In this document: positions 10,021 to 18,709 of the stretch, one piece after another
Position numbering within the stretch: the first letter of the stretch is position 1
Layout: the number at the start of each line of letters is the position of its first letter
Source: Magnetococcus marinus MC-1
GTDB taxonomy: Bacteria; Pseudomonadota; Magnetococcia; Magnetococcales; Magnetococcaceae
NCBI RefSeq assembly: GCF_000014865.1
Contig: NC_008576.1
Location: 211,001 to 275,000 of the forward strand
Direction of reading: 5' to 3'
Length of the DNA stretch: 64,000 nucleotides
Notes under the pieces: generated by a model
The model's database searches: none
What the model was told of the DNA's origin: nothing
The model's input: the letters and a program-made list of their open reading frames with translations, nothing else
Program-made: the position numbers and the translations under genes

Positions 10021-10050
10021 AGAGGGCAGACCCTTTCATACCCGCCATAG

Positions 10051-10075
10051 AAAAAAGGTGGGATGGCCCCACCTT
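10051..10075 (-). terminator. Rho-independent terminator, minus strand
   Basis: On the minus strand AAGGTGGG and CCCACCTT pair around a 5-nt loop and are followed by a run of six T. It would end transcripts of the gene at 10242-10577 after a roughly 170-nt untranslated tail. Confidence 0.7.
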
Positions 10076-10173
10076 GTTTCTTTGCGGACAAAAACCCTTG
10101 TGTGTGCGAACACCTTGCTGACACCGTACCGCTTATTTTTAAAGATGCGGCTTGGGTGGGATAGGGGTGGGTC

Positions 10174-10247
10174 GTTGCGGTCACGCAACAACGCTAGACG
10201 GTTTACCCACATGGGGGGTAGCCGCTGCCCAAGTGGGATGACTAGCG
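10174..10247 (-). other. Structured 3' untranslated segment
   Basis: Three complementary pairs sit in 74 nt: CTAGCG/CGCTAG (10242-10247 with 10192-10197), GTGGG/CCCAC (10233-10237 with 10206-10210) inside it, and the hairpin GTTGCG/CGCAAC (10174-10179 with 10184-10189). The first element contains the stop codon of the minus-strand gene. It could be a structured 3' UTR, a small RNA, or a mobile palindromic remnant. Confidence 0.4.
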
Positions 10248-10577
10248 ATGCCGGTTAGCAGGTTCCACACCTGTGTAGAGGGGCGGGGTGTGTCGGGGAA
10301 CATCCCGCCGCTGTGCCTCTCCATATAAGGAGGGGTTACGATGATGCCAACGCCCTTCGCCTACCACGCCCCGTTGGCTCAGCATAGGGTCATATAAGCG
10401 GGATACAAGGGTGGTTGCGTAGAGAGCCCGCTGTGTTGCCAACGGCTGAGGGGGGGCTGACACAGCTGGCGTACCCTGTCCCAACACCATCACCGCCAGA
10501 GCCATAACCAGCGCATGCCACACACAGCAGCCTTGCGCGATCGTTTGCCGAGCTTGGTGCCATAACTGTCTGAACAT
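10242..10577 (-). CDS. Small exported or membrane-anchored protein of unknown function
   Basis: 111 residues from MFRQLWHQ; AAGGAG lies 7 nt before this ATG, which makes it far better than the upstream ATG at 10682. The N-terminus has basic residues and then a hydrophobic segment (about 22-40, VWHALVMALAVMVLGQG) with a possible signal-peptidase site near AVSAPPQP. The mature part is short, basic and rich in Arg, Pro and His, with no known motif. It looks secreted or periplasmic. Transcription probably ends at 10051-10075 after a structured tail. Function not recognised. Confidence 0.55.
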   Translation of the reverse strand: MFRQLWHQARQTIAQGCCVWHALVMALAVMVLGQGTPAVSAPPQPLATQRALYATTLVSRLYDPMLSQRGVVGEGRWHHRNPSLYGEAQRRDVPRHTPPLYTGVEPANRHR

Positions 10578-11195
10578 GGGTTGGCTCCTTGGTTTGGTGG
10601 TGCGCTGTAGGCGACCCACACCCTTGACTACCGCAAGGGGGAGGCCAATCCCGTCAATATTACAAATATCAAACGTAAACATGGAGATATCATGACAGAG
10701 ACAGAATTTTGACCCTGTTTAATCCACATGCATACTGTAAACAATCCTATACAGTTAAGGAGAGCATGCGCCAAAGCTTGGGTTTTCATGGGGTATTTGA
10801 ACCAGTGTTATCATTCGTTGTCTGTAAATATTTGTTTACATAGGCAGCGAGGAACTGCTCAAGGTGGCCTATTTTACCCCCTGGGGGAGACGATTTTTTC
10901 CACCTATCCCGGGGGGGGAGGGGCATACGACCCGACCTGATGGTGGGATAGCTCAGTTTAGAGTGATATTTTTTAATTATTATTTCAAATGGATAAGAAT
11001 GAATTTTAGAGCATAGCACAAAGTTGGCAGAGAAATTGGACTATGGGAGGCAAGGAGTGAGAGTGTCACTGCTCGTCTGCCCACCGTGATGGGTACAAGC
11101 AGGGCCGATGGACCTACGCGACCCAACCGCTGGGCGTGTTAGGCCACACCTTTGAATCCGTCAGGGGACTGTTTATTGTTTCTGGCGAATTGCAG
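10578..11195. other. Long non-coding gap with short hairpins
   Basis: No convincing gene. Visible items are a CCCCC/GGGGG palindrome near 10876-10887 followed by a T-run (ATTTTTT) and a G-rich stretch at 10912-10923. Open frames here lack ribosome binding sites and recognisable protein features. Confidence 0.4.
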
Positions 11196-11268
11196 TCGCA
11201 TCCTGTGCTTTCAGCGTAACGCTCACGGTTGCCCGTGGGGTGTTGCCACTTAAAAGTAGAGGATGCGA
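11196..11268 (+). promoter_or_regulatory. Structured leader upstream of the DUF29-like gene
   Basis: TCGCATCCT (11196-11204) is perfectly complementary to AGGATGCGA (11260-11268). The 55 nt between them contain the palindrome AGCGTAACGCT and the perfect hairpin CACGG-TTGC-CCGTG (11224-11237). The result is a plausible three-way junction ending 20 nt before the start codon and 10 nt before the GGAG ribosome binding site. It may be a cis-regulatory RNA or a small mobile palindromic element. Confidence 0.45.
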
Positions 11269-11288
11269 TGTTCACATGGAGATGAACC

Positions 11289-11588
11289 ATGCATACACAA
11301 GGTCATATAAACCAGCAGGTGACAACCCTAATGGGTTGCTTGATGCGTTGGGAACACCAACCGGAAAAGCGCAGTTTAATGTGGCGATTGGCCATCAGTA
11401 ACTTACGTAACCAGATGGAATCAACGCTGCAAGAAAATGAATCCGATTTGATGGATCGTTTGGATCTCAATGCGGTTTATCGACAGCTCAAACCCGCCAT
11501 TGCACGAGAAGCCAGGACACAGGTGCCCGATAGCTGCCCGTACAGTGTGGATGATCTGGTCGATCCCTATTTTTGGCCCAACGAATAG
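11289..11588 (+). CDS. DUF29-family protein, short form
   Basis: 99 residues. The line TTLMGCLMRWEHQPEKRS, then WRLAISNLRNQ, then the ending CPYSVDDLVDPYFWP matches the C-terminal two thirds of DUF29 proteins (usually about 140-150 residues), whose N-terminal segment with LDLENLIEEI is missing. GGAG stands 7 nt upstream of the ATG, so it is expressed in this short form unless translation starts elsewhere. DUF29 function is unknown; the family is frequent in cyanobacteria and magnetotactic or marine proteobacteria. Followed by a strong terminator, so it is monocistronic. Confidence 0.75.
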   Translation: MHTQGHINQQVTTLMGCLMRWEHQPEKRSLMWRLAISNLRNQMESTLQENESDLMDRLDLNAVYRQLKPAIAREARTQVPDSCPYSVDDLVDPYFWPNE

Positions 11589-11616
11589 TACCACCCAGCA
11601 GCACCAGTGGATCGAC

Positions 11617-11650
11617 AAAAGGGGACCTTAACCAAGGTCCCCTTTTGTGT
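11617..11650 (+). terminator. Rho-independent terminator
   Basis: A 13-bp perfect stem (AAAAGGGGACCTT with AAGGTCCCCTTTT) around the loop AACC, ending in a T-run. Confidence 0.9.
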
Positions 11651-11752
11651 GTAGGGGGCTTATAGGGAACTATTATGGTACTATATTACTCAATGCTAAT
11701 ATAGAGACTCACTGACACCCAGCCAAGGTGTTATCGCTTAGGAGAAACAACC

Positions 11753-12202
11753 ATGACGTTGATTCCCAACTTTCCCCATGATGGTGTCATCACCATTAAT
11801 CGGGTTTTATTAAAGCCTCAATACAGTGCCGATGATCTGCAAGAGCGGGTGGCGGAGCTGTGTGAGAATGTGAAAACCTACCATAGCACCACCGGTTTTG
11901 TAGGGGGTATGGTAACCATGAACAGTGGCAAAATCTCCAATGAGGGCAGTGATGTGGGGCAGGCCGTGGTCTCGCCACTACAGGGGCGGGAGGCGTTGAT
12001 CATCACCTTTTGGCGTTCCTATGCCGAGCATGAGTCTTCGCACCGTAGCGAAACGTTTCAACCCTTGTTTGCCAAGGTGTTGGAGCTGTGTGAAAACGGT
12101 AATGAGGAGATCGCCTACGATATGTTATGGGCCGGTCAAGCCTATGATGCCGAAACCGCCCAAGCCGCACAGGCCCAGAAAGCCCGTTATGCCATGGCTT
12201 AA
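11753..12202 (+). CDS. Hypothetical protein, possibly a dimeric alpha/beta-barrel (ABM-like) fold
   Basis: 149 residues, cytoplasmic, with no signal peptide or membrane span. The pattern of a first strand (ITINRVLLKP), a helix (ADDLQERVAELCENV), and later EALIITFWRSYAEHESSHRS followed by FQPLFAKVLEL resembles antibiotic-biosynthesis-monooxygenase-like ferredoxin folds, where a W/HxxxH region follows a beta strand. This is a shape argument, not a firm family call. The C-terminus is Ala/Gln-rich. AGGAGAAACAACC precedes the ATG, a strong site. It is followed by an 18-bp tandem repeat and is not clearly in an operon. Confidence 0.7.
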   Translation: MTLIPNFPHDGVITINRVLLKPQYSADDLQERVAELCENVKTYHSTTGFVGGMVTMNSGKISNEGSDVGQAVVSPLQGREALIITFWRSYAEHESSHRSETFQPLFAKVLELCENGNEEIAYDMLWAGQAYDAETAQAAQAQKARYAMA

Positions 12203-12272
12203 CGGGAGATAACCCGCGCAACAAGCCGCTCAATGTGGCAGGGTATGGCTGCGGGGCCAAGTGCAAAGATGC

Positions 12273-12326
12273 CCAAACCCTGCAACAGTGCCAAACCCTG
12301 CAACAGTGCCAAACCCTGCAATAGTG
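12273..12326 (+). repeat. Three tandem copies of an 18-bp unit
   Basis: CCAAACCCTGCAACAGTG occurs at 12273-12290 and 12291-12308 exactly, and at 12309-12326 with one C-to-T change. It is intergenic, between the hypothetical gene and the first Sel1 gene. Confidence 0.95.
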
Positions 12327-12406
12327 TGGTAAAAAAAGGGGGTACGTAGGGCCAACGGGTACGCTGGGGTGGTGGGTTTAAGCATGCTCTACAGGAAAGG
12401 GTAGCG

Positions 12407-13483
12407 ATGTATCGCTGGATGTTGATCCTCATGCTGTGCATACCACGTGGTCTGTATGGGGCCGCTTTACCGTGGCAGGAAGTGCAGAGTGCGGCGGTGG
12501 GTGGCCATGTAGAGGCGCAACGTATGCTGGGCCAGTTCTACCTGGAAGGTGAGGGTGGGGTGGAGAAAGATCCCAAACGGGCTGGGTATTGGTTGGAAAA
12601 GGCGGCGCGTGGTGGGGATGGGCTGGCCCAAAGCCTGTATGGTTATCTGCTCAGCCAGGGATTGGGGCGGGCGGTGGATGAGGAGGGGGCGGTTTATTGG
12701 TACCGGTTGGCCGCCGCCCAGGGTGAGCCTAAGGCGATGATTGCCTTGGCGCTAAAATATCGTGCCGGCTTAGGGGTTAAGCGTGATGCCCGTCAGGCCG
12801 TGCAGCTCTTTCGCCAAGCGGCGGAGCTGGGTGACGGGCGGGCTCAATACTATCTGGGCGACCATCTGGCGCGGGGGGAGGGCATCCCCAGGGATGGTGC
12901 GCAGGCGGCCCAATGGTATGAGCGGGCAGCCCGGAGTGGATCGTTGCTGGCTGCGCTGGCGCTGGGCCAGATGTTGGAGCAGGGTAAAGGGGTGCAGGCC
13001 GATGGGGCCATGGCCCGGCATTGGTATGAGCAGGCCGCCCAAGGGGGGCATGCCGAGGCCCAATTTCGCTTAGCACTCATGTGGGAAGAGGGGCGCGGTG
13101 GTGTACGCGATGTCGCCGTGGCGGTGGATTGGTACCGCAAGGCAGCGGCCCAGGGAGACACCCGAGGGGCGGTAAACTTGGGTTATCTGTTGGCCCATGG
13201 GGTCGGGGCCCCCCGGGATGAGCAGCAGGCGGTGGCTCTCTATACCCAAGCGGCCCAAGGGGGAAGCGCCACGGCCATGTATAATCTGGGGGTGCGTTAC
13301 AGCATGGGAAGTGGGGTAAAACAGGATCTTATCGCGGCCTATCAATGGTTTCATCTGGCATGGCAGCAGCACTATAAGGGGGCTGATGCCGCGCGGGAAC
13401 AGGTCGCCATGCAGTTAAAAGGGGCACAAATTGCCCAAGCGCGGGCGCAAGCGGCCCAGTGGTTAAGCGATAAGGGTCGATAA
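12407..13483 (+). CDS. Secreted Sel1-repeat protein
   Basis: 358 residues. A signal peptide (about 1-20, MYRWMLILMLC then a GAA cleavage region) leads into about eight Sel1-like repeats of 36 residues each with the usual A..G...AQ..LG..Y..G.GV..D...A..WY..AA.QG pattern. Such alpha-solenoids act as protein-protein scaffolds, often in periplasmic or envelope signalling; the partner is unknown. The repeats run almost to the C-terminus, leaving about 35 residues of Ala/Gln-rich helix. The GGAAAGGG before the ATG at 12407 supports the start. A second Sel1 gene follows 135 bp downstream, probably a divergent paralogue. Confidence 0.9.
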   Translation: MYRWMLILMLCIPRGLYGAALPWQEVQSAAVGGHVEAQRMLGQFYLEGEGGVEKDPKRAGYWLEKAARGGDGLAQSLYGYLLSQGLGRAVDEEGAVYWYRLAAAQGEPKAMIALALKYRAGLGVKRDARQAVQLFRQAAELGDGRAQYYLGDHLARGEGIPRDGAQAAQWYERAARSGSLLAALALGQMLEQGKGVQADGAMARHWYEQAAQGGHAEAQFRLALMWEEGRGGVRDVAVAVDWYRKAAAQGDTRGAVNLGYLLAHGVGAPRDEQQAVALYTQAAQGGSATAMYNLGVRYSMGSGVKQDLIAAYQWFHLAWQQHYKGADAAREQVAMQLKGAQIAQARAQAAQWLSDKGR

Positions 13484-13618
13484 ATGTGGTCACTGATTGG
13501 TGGTAAAACACAGCCATCCCTAGCAAAAAGCCTATAAAATAGCTAAAAATAGTAAGCTTAGTTATGGGTGCAGAGTTGTAAACATCCCCCCGTGGACTCC
13601 ACAAACGGTGAGAACGCC

Positions 13619-14653
13619 ATGTTATTGCGTATATTAACAATCCCTTTGATGATCACCCTGCTGCTGTTTGGAGCGGCCCTTGCGGAGGCACAAACGCCTT
13701 CAGCAGAGGCATTACCTGTGGAGCTGCAAGGGTTAAAAACCCGTGCTCAGGATGGCGATCACGAAGCGCAATATCGATGGGGGTTGATTTTAGCCGAGGG
13801 TAAAGGGGTGCCGCAGGATCTCAATGGAGCCTACAGTTGGTTCTATACCTCGGCCACGGCGGGGCATGCGGCCGCGCAGTTTCATTTGGCGAACATGTAT
13901 CTTACCGGCAAGGGTACAGAGCAGGATGACCAAGCGGCTTTTGATTGGTTTCAAAAATCGGCCCGCCAGGGGCATCCCCTCTCTCAATATAATCTGGGGT
14001 TGATGTATTTTAAGCAGCGTGGTCCCGATCAAGATAAAGATGCCCCACTCAAATGGTTTACACGGGCCGCCAACCAAAATTTCCCGTTGGCTCAATTTAA
14101 TTTGGGGGTGATGTATTTTCAGCAAAATCGCGCACCGATCAACTATGTTGAGAGCTTTATGTGGCTGGATTTAGCCGCCCGCAATGGTATGGATGAGGCC
14201 GAAAAATTGCGGACCATTTTGGGGCGACGGTTAAGTGATGATGAGTTGGTGCAGGCTGAAGCGTCAATCCAACGTTGGATTGAGAGCTATGGTGATGTAC
14301 GGGGTGCCGGTCGGTCGGTGATCGCCGCACAGCGTCAAGCCTCGGGCAAGGTTATCTTAGCCAGCCTCAGCCGTGGTATGGAGTATCTGAAAAAAAGGTT
14401 CTTTACGACCCCTGCCAACCAAAACGCCTATGATCAATTTCAAGAGGTGCTCAAGGTCGATAGCCGCAATGGTTCCGCACAGGAGGGTATCGCCCGTATT
14501 GCCGATGGTTATATGGATTTGGTGGATCGGGACATTGGTTTAAAACATTGGAAAAAAGCCCGTAACTACCTAAACCGGGCCGAAGAGATCCTGAAAAAGG
14601 GTTACGGTGACAGCAAGCGGTTGGAGCGTCTCCAGACCAGCTTGAGCCAATAA
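13619..14653 (+). CDS. Secreted Sel1-repeat protein with helical C-terminal extension
   Basis: 344 residues from MLLRILTI; the upstream in-frame ATG at 13568 adds a non-hydrophobic leader and is rejected. Signal peptide at 1-23 (ITLLLFGAALAEAQ, cleavage after AEA). About four to five Sel1 repeats occupy residues 30-190 (for example DQAAFDWFQKSARQGHPLSQ). The last 150 residues are not Sel1 but helical, with a TPR-like pair near the end (QEVLKVDSRNGSAQEGIARI, then NYLNRAEEILKKG). It is a periplasmic scaffold of unknown partner. Followed by a strong terminator. Confidence 0.88.
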   Translation: MLLRILTIPLMITLLLFGAALAEAQTPSAEALPVELQGLKTRAQDGDHEAQYRWGLILAEGKGVPQDLNGAYSWFYTSATAGHAAAQFHLANMYLTGKGTEQDDQAAFDWFQKSARQGHPLSQYNLGLMYFKQRGPDQDKDAPLKWFTRAANQNFPLAQFNLGVMYFQQNRAPINYVESFMWLDLAARNGMDEAEKLRTILGRRLSDDELVQAEASIQRWIESYGDVRGAGRSVIAAQRQASGKVILASLSRGMEYLKKRFFTTPANQNAYDQFQEVLKVDSRNGSAQEGIARIADGYMDLVDRDIGLKHWKKARNYLNRAEEILKKGYGDSKRLERLQTSLSQ

Positions 14654-14672
14654 AAAACATACTTTGCTAAGC

Positions 14673-14714
14673 AAGGGGGGCATAACCATGATAATGGATA
14701 TGCCCCCCTTTTTT
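14673..14714 (+). terminator. Rho-independent terminator
   Basis: AAGGGGGGCATA pairs with TATGCCCCCCTT, the stem extended by ACCAT/ATGG around GATA, and ends in TTTTTT. Confidence 0.92.
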
Positions 14715-14891
14715 GACGCATAACAACAACTTTATGATTATCATATAGACGGGTAAGGCAAACATTTTATTCGATAAATCAGTTATTTTGACAATAGTAT
14801 AACCTGAATATATGATAATGCCTGAAAGTCTGATAAGTTAGATCCACGACCGTCTCAGTAATAGGTCAATTACCGTGATCAAGGAATCTCC

Positions 14892-15920
14892 GTGATACGA
14901 TTGGTCTGGATAGTGGGCGTCCTGTTGTTGGTGGTGGTTGGTGCGCCCGCCCAAGCTGCGCCAGCCTCTGATACCTTGGATAAGGTGCGTGCGCGGGGTC
15001 TGCTGAACTGCGGGGTTATGACAGGTACGCCTGCTTTTTCCCAGCAGCAGCCGGATGGTGCATGGCATGGTTTTTTTGCCGATTGGTGCCGAGCTTTAGC
15101 GGTGGCGGTGCTGGATGATGCACGTGCCGTCCATTTTATACAAGTGACCCCCGCGACCCGCTTTAAGGCGCTAACCGAGTTGCAGGTGGATGTGGTTATG
15201 TCCAACACCACATGGACCCTTTCGCGGGAGTATCAATACCAAGTGCGTTTTCCGGCAATCTATCTCTATGATGGTCAAGCGATCGCGACCCGTAAAGATA
15301 CCCGTTGGCACACCTTGGCGCAGGCCAATCAGGCCACGGTGTGTGTGGAGCCCAACTCGACATCCCACGCTAACTTGCAGGAATATGCTCAACGCAATAA
15401 TCTAAATTTTAACTACTTAGCCCTAAATCAGCAAGGTATCATCACCGCCTTTCTCGAACACCGTTGTGATCTTATAACCGATGACCGTATCGCTTTGACG
15501 GCCAATTTAAAAACCACTGCCAGCAATGATCAAGACTATGTGGTCTTTGCTGAAACGCTATCCCGTGAACCCTTGGCGCCCATGGTACGGGCCGATGATG
15601 AGCGTTGGCAGCGTATCGTGCGCATGGTGGTACAGGCCCTGCTGGTTGCAGATGAAAAGGGTGTCTCCCGCGACGCCTTAAAACAAAATCGTGAGCGCCT
15701 CAGTGATCCCGAGGTGCAACGTCTTTTGGGATCAGAAGATGATCCCGGCCAGTTTGTAGGGCTTTCCCGTGGCTGGGCGCGGCGCATGATTGAGGCCGTT
15801 GGTAACTACGGGGAGCTGTTTGCACGTCATTTGGGGGCGCAATCTAGCTTGCAGATGCCAAGATTGCTTAACCGCCCTTGGTCCCGTGGGGGACTGTTCT
15901 ATGCTCCCCCCTTCCGTTAA
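14892..15920 (+). CDS. Periplasmic amino-acid-type solute-binding protein
   Basis: 342 residues with a signal peptide (1-22, ending PAQAAPA). The fold is that of family 3 solute-binding proteins of the AapJ type: RARGLLNCGVMTGTPAFS, HGFFADWCRALAVAV, RFKALTELQVDVVMSNTTWTLSRE, and VCVEPNSTSHANLQEY. No permease or ATPase gene is adjacent. Instead the 3' end overlaps, by 20 nt, a transmembrane hybrid kinase. I infer that it feeds a ligand signal to that kinase rather than to a transporter. The C-terminal 50 residues beyond the usual fold end are Arg/Leu-rich. Confidence 0.88.
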   Translation: MIRLVWIVGVLLLVVVGAPAQAAPASDTLDKVRARGLLNCGVMTGTPAFSQQQPDGAWHGFFADWCRALAVAVLDDARAVHFIQVTPATRFKALTELQVDVVMSNTTWTLSREYQYQVRFPAIYLYDGQAIATRKDTRWHTLAQANQATVCVEPNSTSHANLQEYAQRNNLNFNYLALNQQGIITAFLEHRCDLITDDRIALTANLKTTASNDQDYVVFAETLSREPLAPMVRADDERWQRIVRMVVQALLVADEKGVSRDALKQNRERLSDPEVQRLLGSEDDPGQFVGLSRGWARRMIEAVGNYGELFARHLGAQSSLQMPRLLNRPWSRGGLFYAPPFR

Positions 15921-18216
15921 AAAGCATCTTTTAGGCTATACCATCGCCCGTCGTCTTAGGCGCAGTATCGCTCTGTTAGTGCTGTTGGTACTGGTCATGA
16001 GTCTGTTGGCGCTGTTAGCCCTGTATAAATTTCAGTGGGGTTTTCAGCAGACATGGCAACATGATCAGGTACAGCTACTGATTGCGGCAGATCTTAATCG
16101 ACAGAGCGAGCGGGTGGGCCATATCGCCGACACCTTGTTGTTGGCGGCTGATCGCCAAAGTTTGGAAGTCCAGAATGAGCTATTGGAGAACCAACTAACC
16201 CTGTTTCAGCAACTTACATTGACCCTGCGTACGGCGGGCAGGCAAGCAGGATTGGTCCATCGGGTCGAGCAGGTCTATCAATCGTTGGGTGATTCGGTAC
16301 GGCAGCTCTACAGGTTACAGGGACGTATTTTGGCCTTGCAGAACGCTAAAAGTCACAAGATACAACAGATAATGCAGCACTATACGCAGCTGCAAAGCAC
16401 CCTTCTTGATCAACCCTCCCTGGGCCATTACCCGCAGAGTCAAGATCGTGTATTAATCGGCCACCTGTTATGGGCCGGTGAAGCCCGTCATGAGGTCTTA
16501 TTTGAAAAACGTAAAGCCCAAGTAGACCATGCCCTTGCCAATCTGAGGGAGAAATTGGAACACTATCCCCAACAGCGGGAACAGTGGCAGCCCATGCTAG
16601 AAACCCTAAACAGCATGGTGCAAAACTATTTGGCGCAGATTCCCCAGTGGTTACTGGCGGATCGGCAGCGTCAGGGGGTCATGGTAGAAAACCGCCGCTA
16701 TATCACCCAATTTGCTGAAACCACCCAGGCGCTCTATGACGCCTATCGTCAACAGGTAAACAACCAAGCACGGCAGCAGCAGAGCATGATGCGCTGGAGC
16801 ATCATCATCGTTGTGACATTAACCTTGATATCTTTAATTATACTGTATTTATTAGTACGTTACCTGTTGCGTGATGTGCTGGGACGGTTTGCTGCTCTAC
16901 ACGACACCATGTCCAGCCACGCGCAAGGTAAAAGTGTGCCCATTGTCGCAACGGGCGAGGACGAGATCAGCCGTATGGCACGAGCGTTTGCGCTGTTTGT
17001 GTATAAACGGGCTGAGGCTGAGCAGGCCCTTAGCCAAGCTGTGGAGCAGGCGCAGCGGGCCGACCGCGCCAAAGGTATTTTTTTAGCCACCATGAGCCAT
17101 GAAATCCGTACCCCTTTGCACGGTATTATCGGCACCAGTCGGCAGCTTAATCGTATGCCGCTGGATCGGCAGGTGGCCCACAAAGCGCAGGTGATCGAGC
17201 AGGCCAGCCAAGCGCTATTGGGCATTTTAAACGATGTGTTGGATTTTTCCAAAATTGATACCGAACAGCTTGTACTCGAAGAGGTGGTGTTCGATCTGCC
17301 GCGCATGCTGCAAGAGCTCTATGCCGTTGTCCACTCCCAGGCCGAAGAGAAGGGTTTGCAGCTGCACCTCCAGCTTCAAGAGCCTCTACCGAGAGCCTGC
17401 CGGGGGGATCAAACCCGCCTGCGTCAGATTCTTAATAATCTGCTGAGCAACGCCATTAAATTTACCCAACAGGGTGAAGTAACACTACAGGTTGCTCTAA
17501 CCGGAGAAACCGACCCTGCCCCATGGGTAGCCTTTGCCGTGGCAGATACGGGCATTGGCATTGACGAGGCCCACCTAGAGCGATTGTTTGAACCCTTTAA
17601 GCAGATGGATGAGAGTATCAACCGGCGTTTTGGCGGTACAGGGTTAGGTTTGGCCATCAGTGCCAAATTGGCAGAGGCCATGGGGGGTAGCATAAGGGCC
17701 AAACGTCGTACAGAAGGGGGATCTCTGTTCACCTTAATGATACCCCTGCGACAAGTGCCCATCGAGCAGCTACCCAAGCCCGCCCAGTCGCACATGGAAG
17801 CCGCCGATGCCATGCCTGGGTTAAAGATTTTATTAGCCGAGGATGATCCAATCAATCAAGAGGTTGCCATAGGTATTTTGCAGGAGGATGGGCACCAGGT
17901 GCATTGTGCCAACAATGGTCAACAAGCCTATGAGATGGCCCAGCAGCAGGCCTATGATCTGATTTTGATGGATCTACGCATGCCGATTATGGACGGCCTA
18001 CAGGCCACCACTAAAATCCGCGCGGCGCATACCGGCCTTAACCATGCAACGCCGATCTTTGCCTTAACCGCCGATGTGTTAAAAGATAGCTTGCAAGCCT
18101 GTCGCACAGCGGGTATGGACGAGGTGTTGACCAAGCCCATCCATTTACAACATTTGCGCTATATGTTGGAGCGTGTGCAGCCCCAGCATTTATCCCCGCC
18201 CCAAGAGCGGCCCTGA
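15901..18216 (+). CDS. Hybrid sensor histidine kinase with receiver domain
   Basis: 771 residues from ATG 15901, which has GGGGG 8 nt upstream and overlaps the previous gene; the open frame extends 37 codons further upstream without a good start. TM1 at about 22-44, a helical periplasmic sensor of about 250 residues, TM2 near 300-325, then HAMP-like sequence. The HisKA phosphoacceptor is His400 (MSHEIRTPLHG), followed by the ATPase domain (NLLSNAIKF, ADTGIGI, GGTGLGLAI). A receiver domain follows with phosphoacceptor Asp691 (LMDLRMP). The layout resembles TorS, which also works with a periplasmic binding protein. No separate HPt protein or output regulator is seen here. Confidence 0.93.
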   Translation: MLPPSVKKHLLGYTIARRLRRSIALLVLLVLVMSLLALLALYKFQWGFQQTWQHDQVQLLIAADLNRQSERVGHIADTLLLAADRQSLEVQNELLENQLTLFQQLTLTLRTAGRQAGLVHRVEQVYQSLGDSVRQLYRLQGRILALQNAKSHKIQQIMQHYTQLQSTLLDQPSLGHYPQSQDRVLIGHLLWAGEARHEVLFEKRKAQVDHALANLREKLEHYPQQREQWQPMLETLNSMVQNYLAQIPQWLLADRQRQGVMVENRRYITQFAETTQALYDAYRQQVNNQARQQQSMMRWSIIIVVTLTLISLIILYLLVRYLLRDVLGRFAALHDTMSSHAQGKSVPIVATGEDEISRMARAFALFVYKRAEAEQALSQAVEQAQRADRAKGIFLATMSHEIRTPLHGIIGTSRQLNRMPLDRQVAHKAQVIEQASQALLGILNDVLDFSKIDTEQLVLEEVVFDLPRMLQELYAVVHSQAEEKGLQLHLQLQEPLPRACRGDQTRLRQILNNLLSNAIKFTQQGEVTLQVALTGETDPAPWVAFAVADTGIGIDEAHLERLFEPFKQMDESINRRFGGTGLGLAISAKLAEAMGGSIRAKRRTEGGSLFTLMIPLRQVPIEQLPKPAQSHMEAADAMPGLKILLAEDDPINQEVAIGILQEDGHQVHCANNGQQAYEMAQQQAYDLILMDLRMPIMDGLQATTKIRAAHTGLNHATPIFALTADVLKDSLQACRTAGMDEVLTKPIHLQHLRYMLERVQPQHLSPPQERP

Positions 18217-18339
18217 ACGCGCCGCGAGGGGTCCACCCTTGCTCTGTGCGCCATGCAGGGTAACGATCGCTACCGGCATAGCTTGCGCAACACCACCAAC
18301 AGGTGTGGTGGCATTGCGGGGAAAAATATTCCGCGAAGC

Positions 18340-18681
18340 TTAGCGACGCAGCCAACCCCCAGAGGGTGACAATACATAGGTACCAGGATCGGCACGCTCA
18401 ATCAATTTTTGCCCTGCGACCCCCTCTACAGAACGGAGGGAGATGTTATTTTTACTGGCAATTTCACGGTATTTATCGCGTCTTTTCAGGTTGATCTCTT
18501 GCATCAACTGTTTGGCGCTGCTGGGGGCCGAAGGGGTGACAAGACCCACATAGCCATCCCCCTGTTCGCCAAGATAGCCTGCTTGTTTGGCCTCATCCAA
18601 AGGGCTGGCCTGTAGGGCAGTGGTGAGCAGCATCGCGAGCATAAAGGGGACAAAACGGCGAAGAAAGACTGTCAATTTCAT
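18340..18681 (-). CDS. ydbL: YdbL-family periplasmic protein
   Basis: 113 residues from MKLTVFLRR, with AGGAG 8 nt upstream; an ATG six bases earlier is too close to it. Signal peptide at 1-24 (LAMLLTTALQA). The mature part matches YdbL/DUF1318: LDEAKQAGYLGEQGDGYVG, then MQEINLKRRDKYREIA, then GVAGQKLIERADPGTY. It is the third gene after ydbH and ynbE, the same order as in E. coli. YdbL is reported to assist formation of the YdbH-YnbE lipid bridge. A periplasmic location is expected. Confidence 0.88.
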   Translation of the reverse strand: MKLTVFLRRFVPFMLAMLLTTALQASPLDEAKQAGYLGEQGDGYVGLVTPSAPSSAKQLMQEINLKRRDKYREIASKNNISLRSVEGVAGQKLIERADPGTYVLSPSGGWLRR

Positions 18682-18709
18682 GTGCATAGCTCCTATTATG
18701 CGAAGAGGA

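Noticed and set aside
10728..10940. Open frame in the gap before the DUF29-like gene
   Set aside because: No ribosome binding site, odd composition and it runs through a G-rich hairpin.
12260..12330. CRISPR array
   Set aside because: The 18-bp units are directly adjacent with no spacers, so it is a simple tandem repeat; no cas genes and no other array were found in the window.
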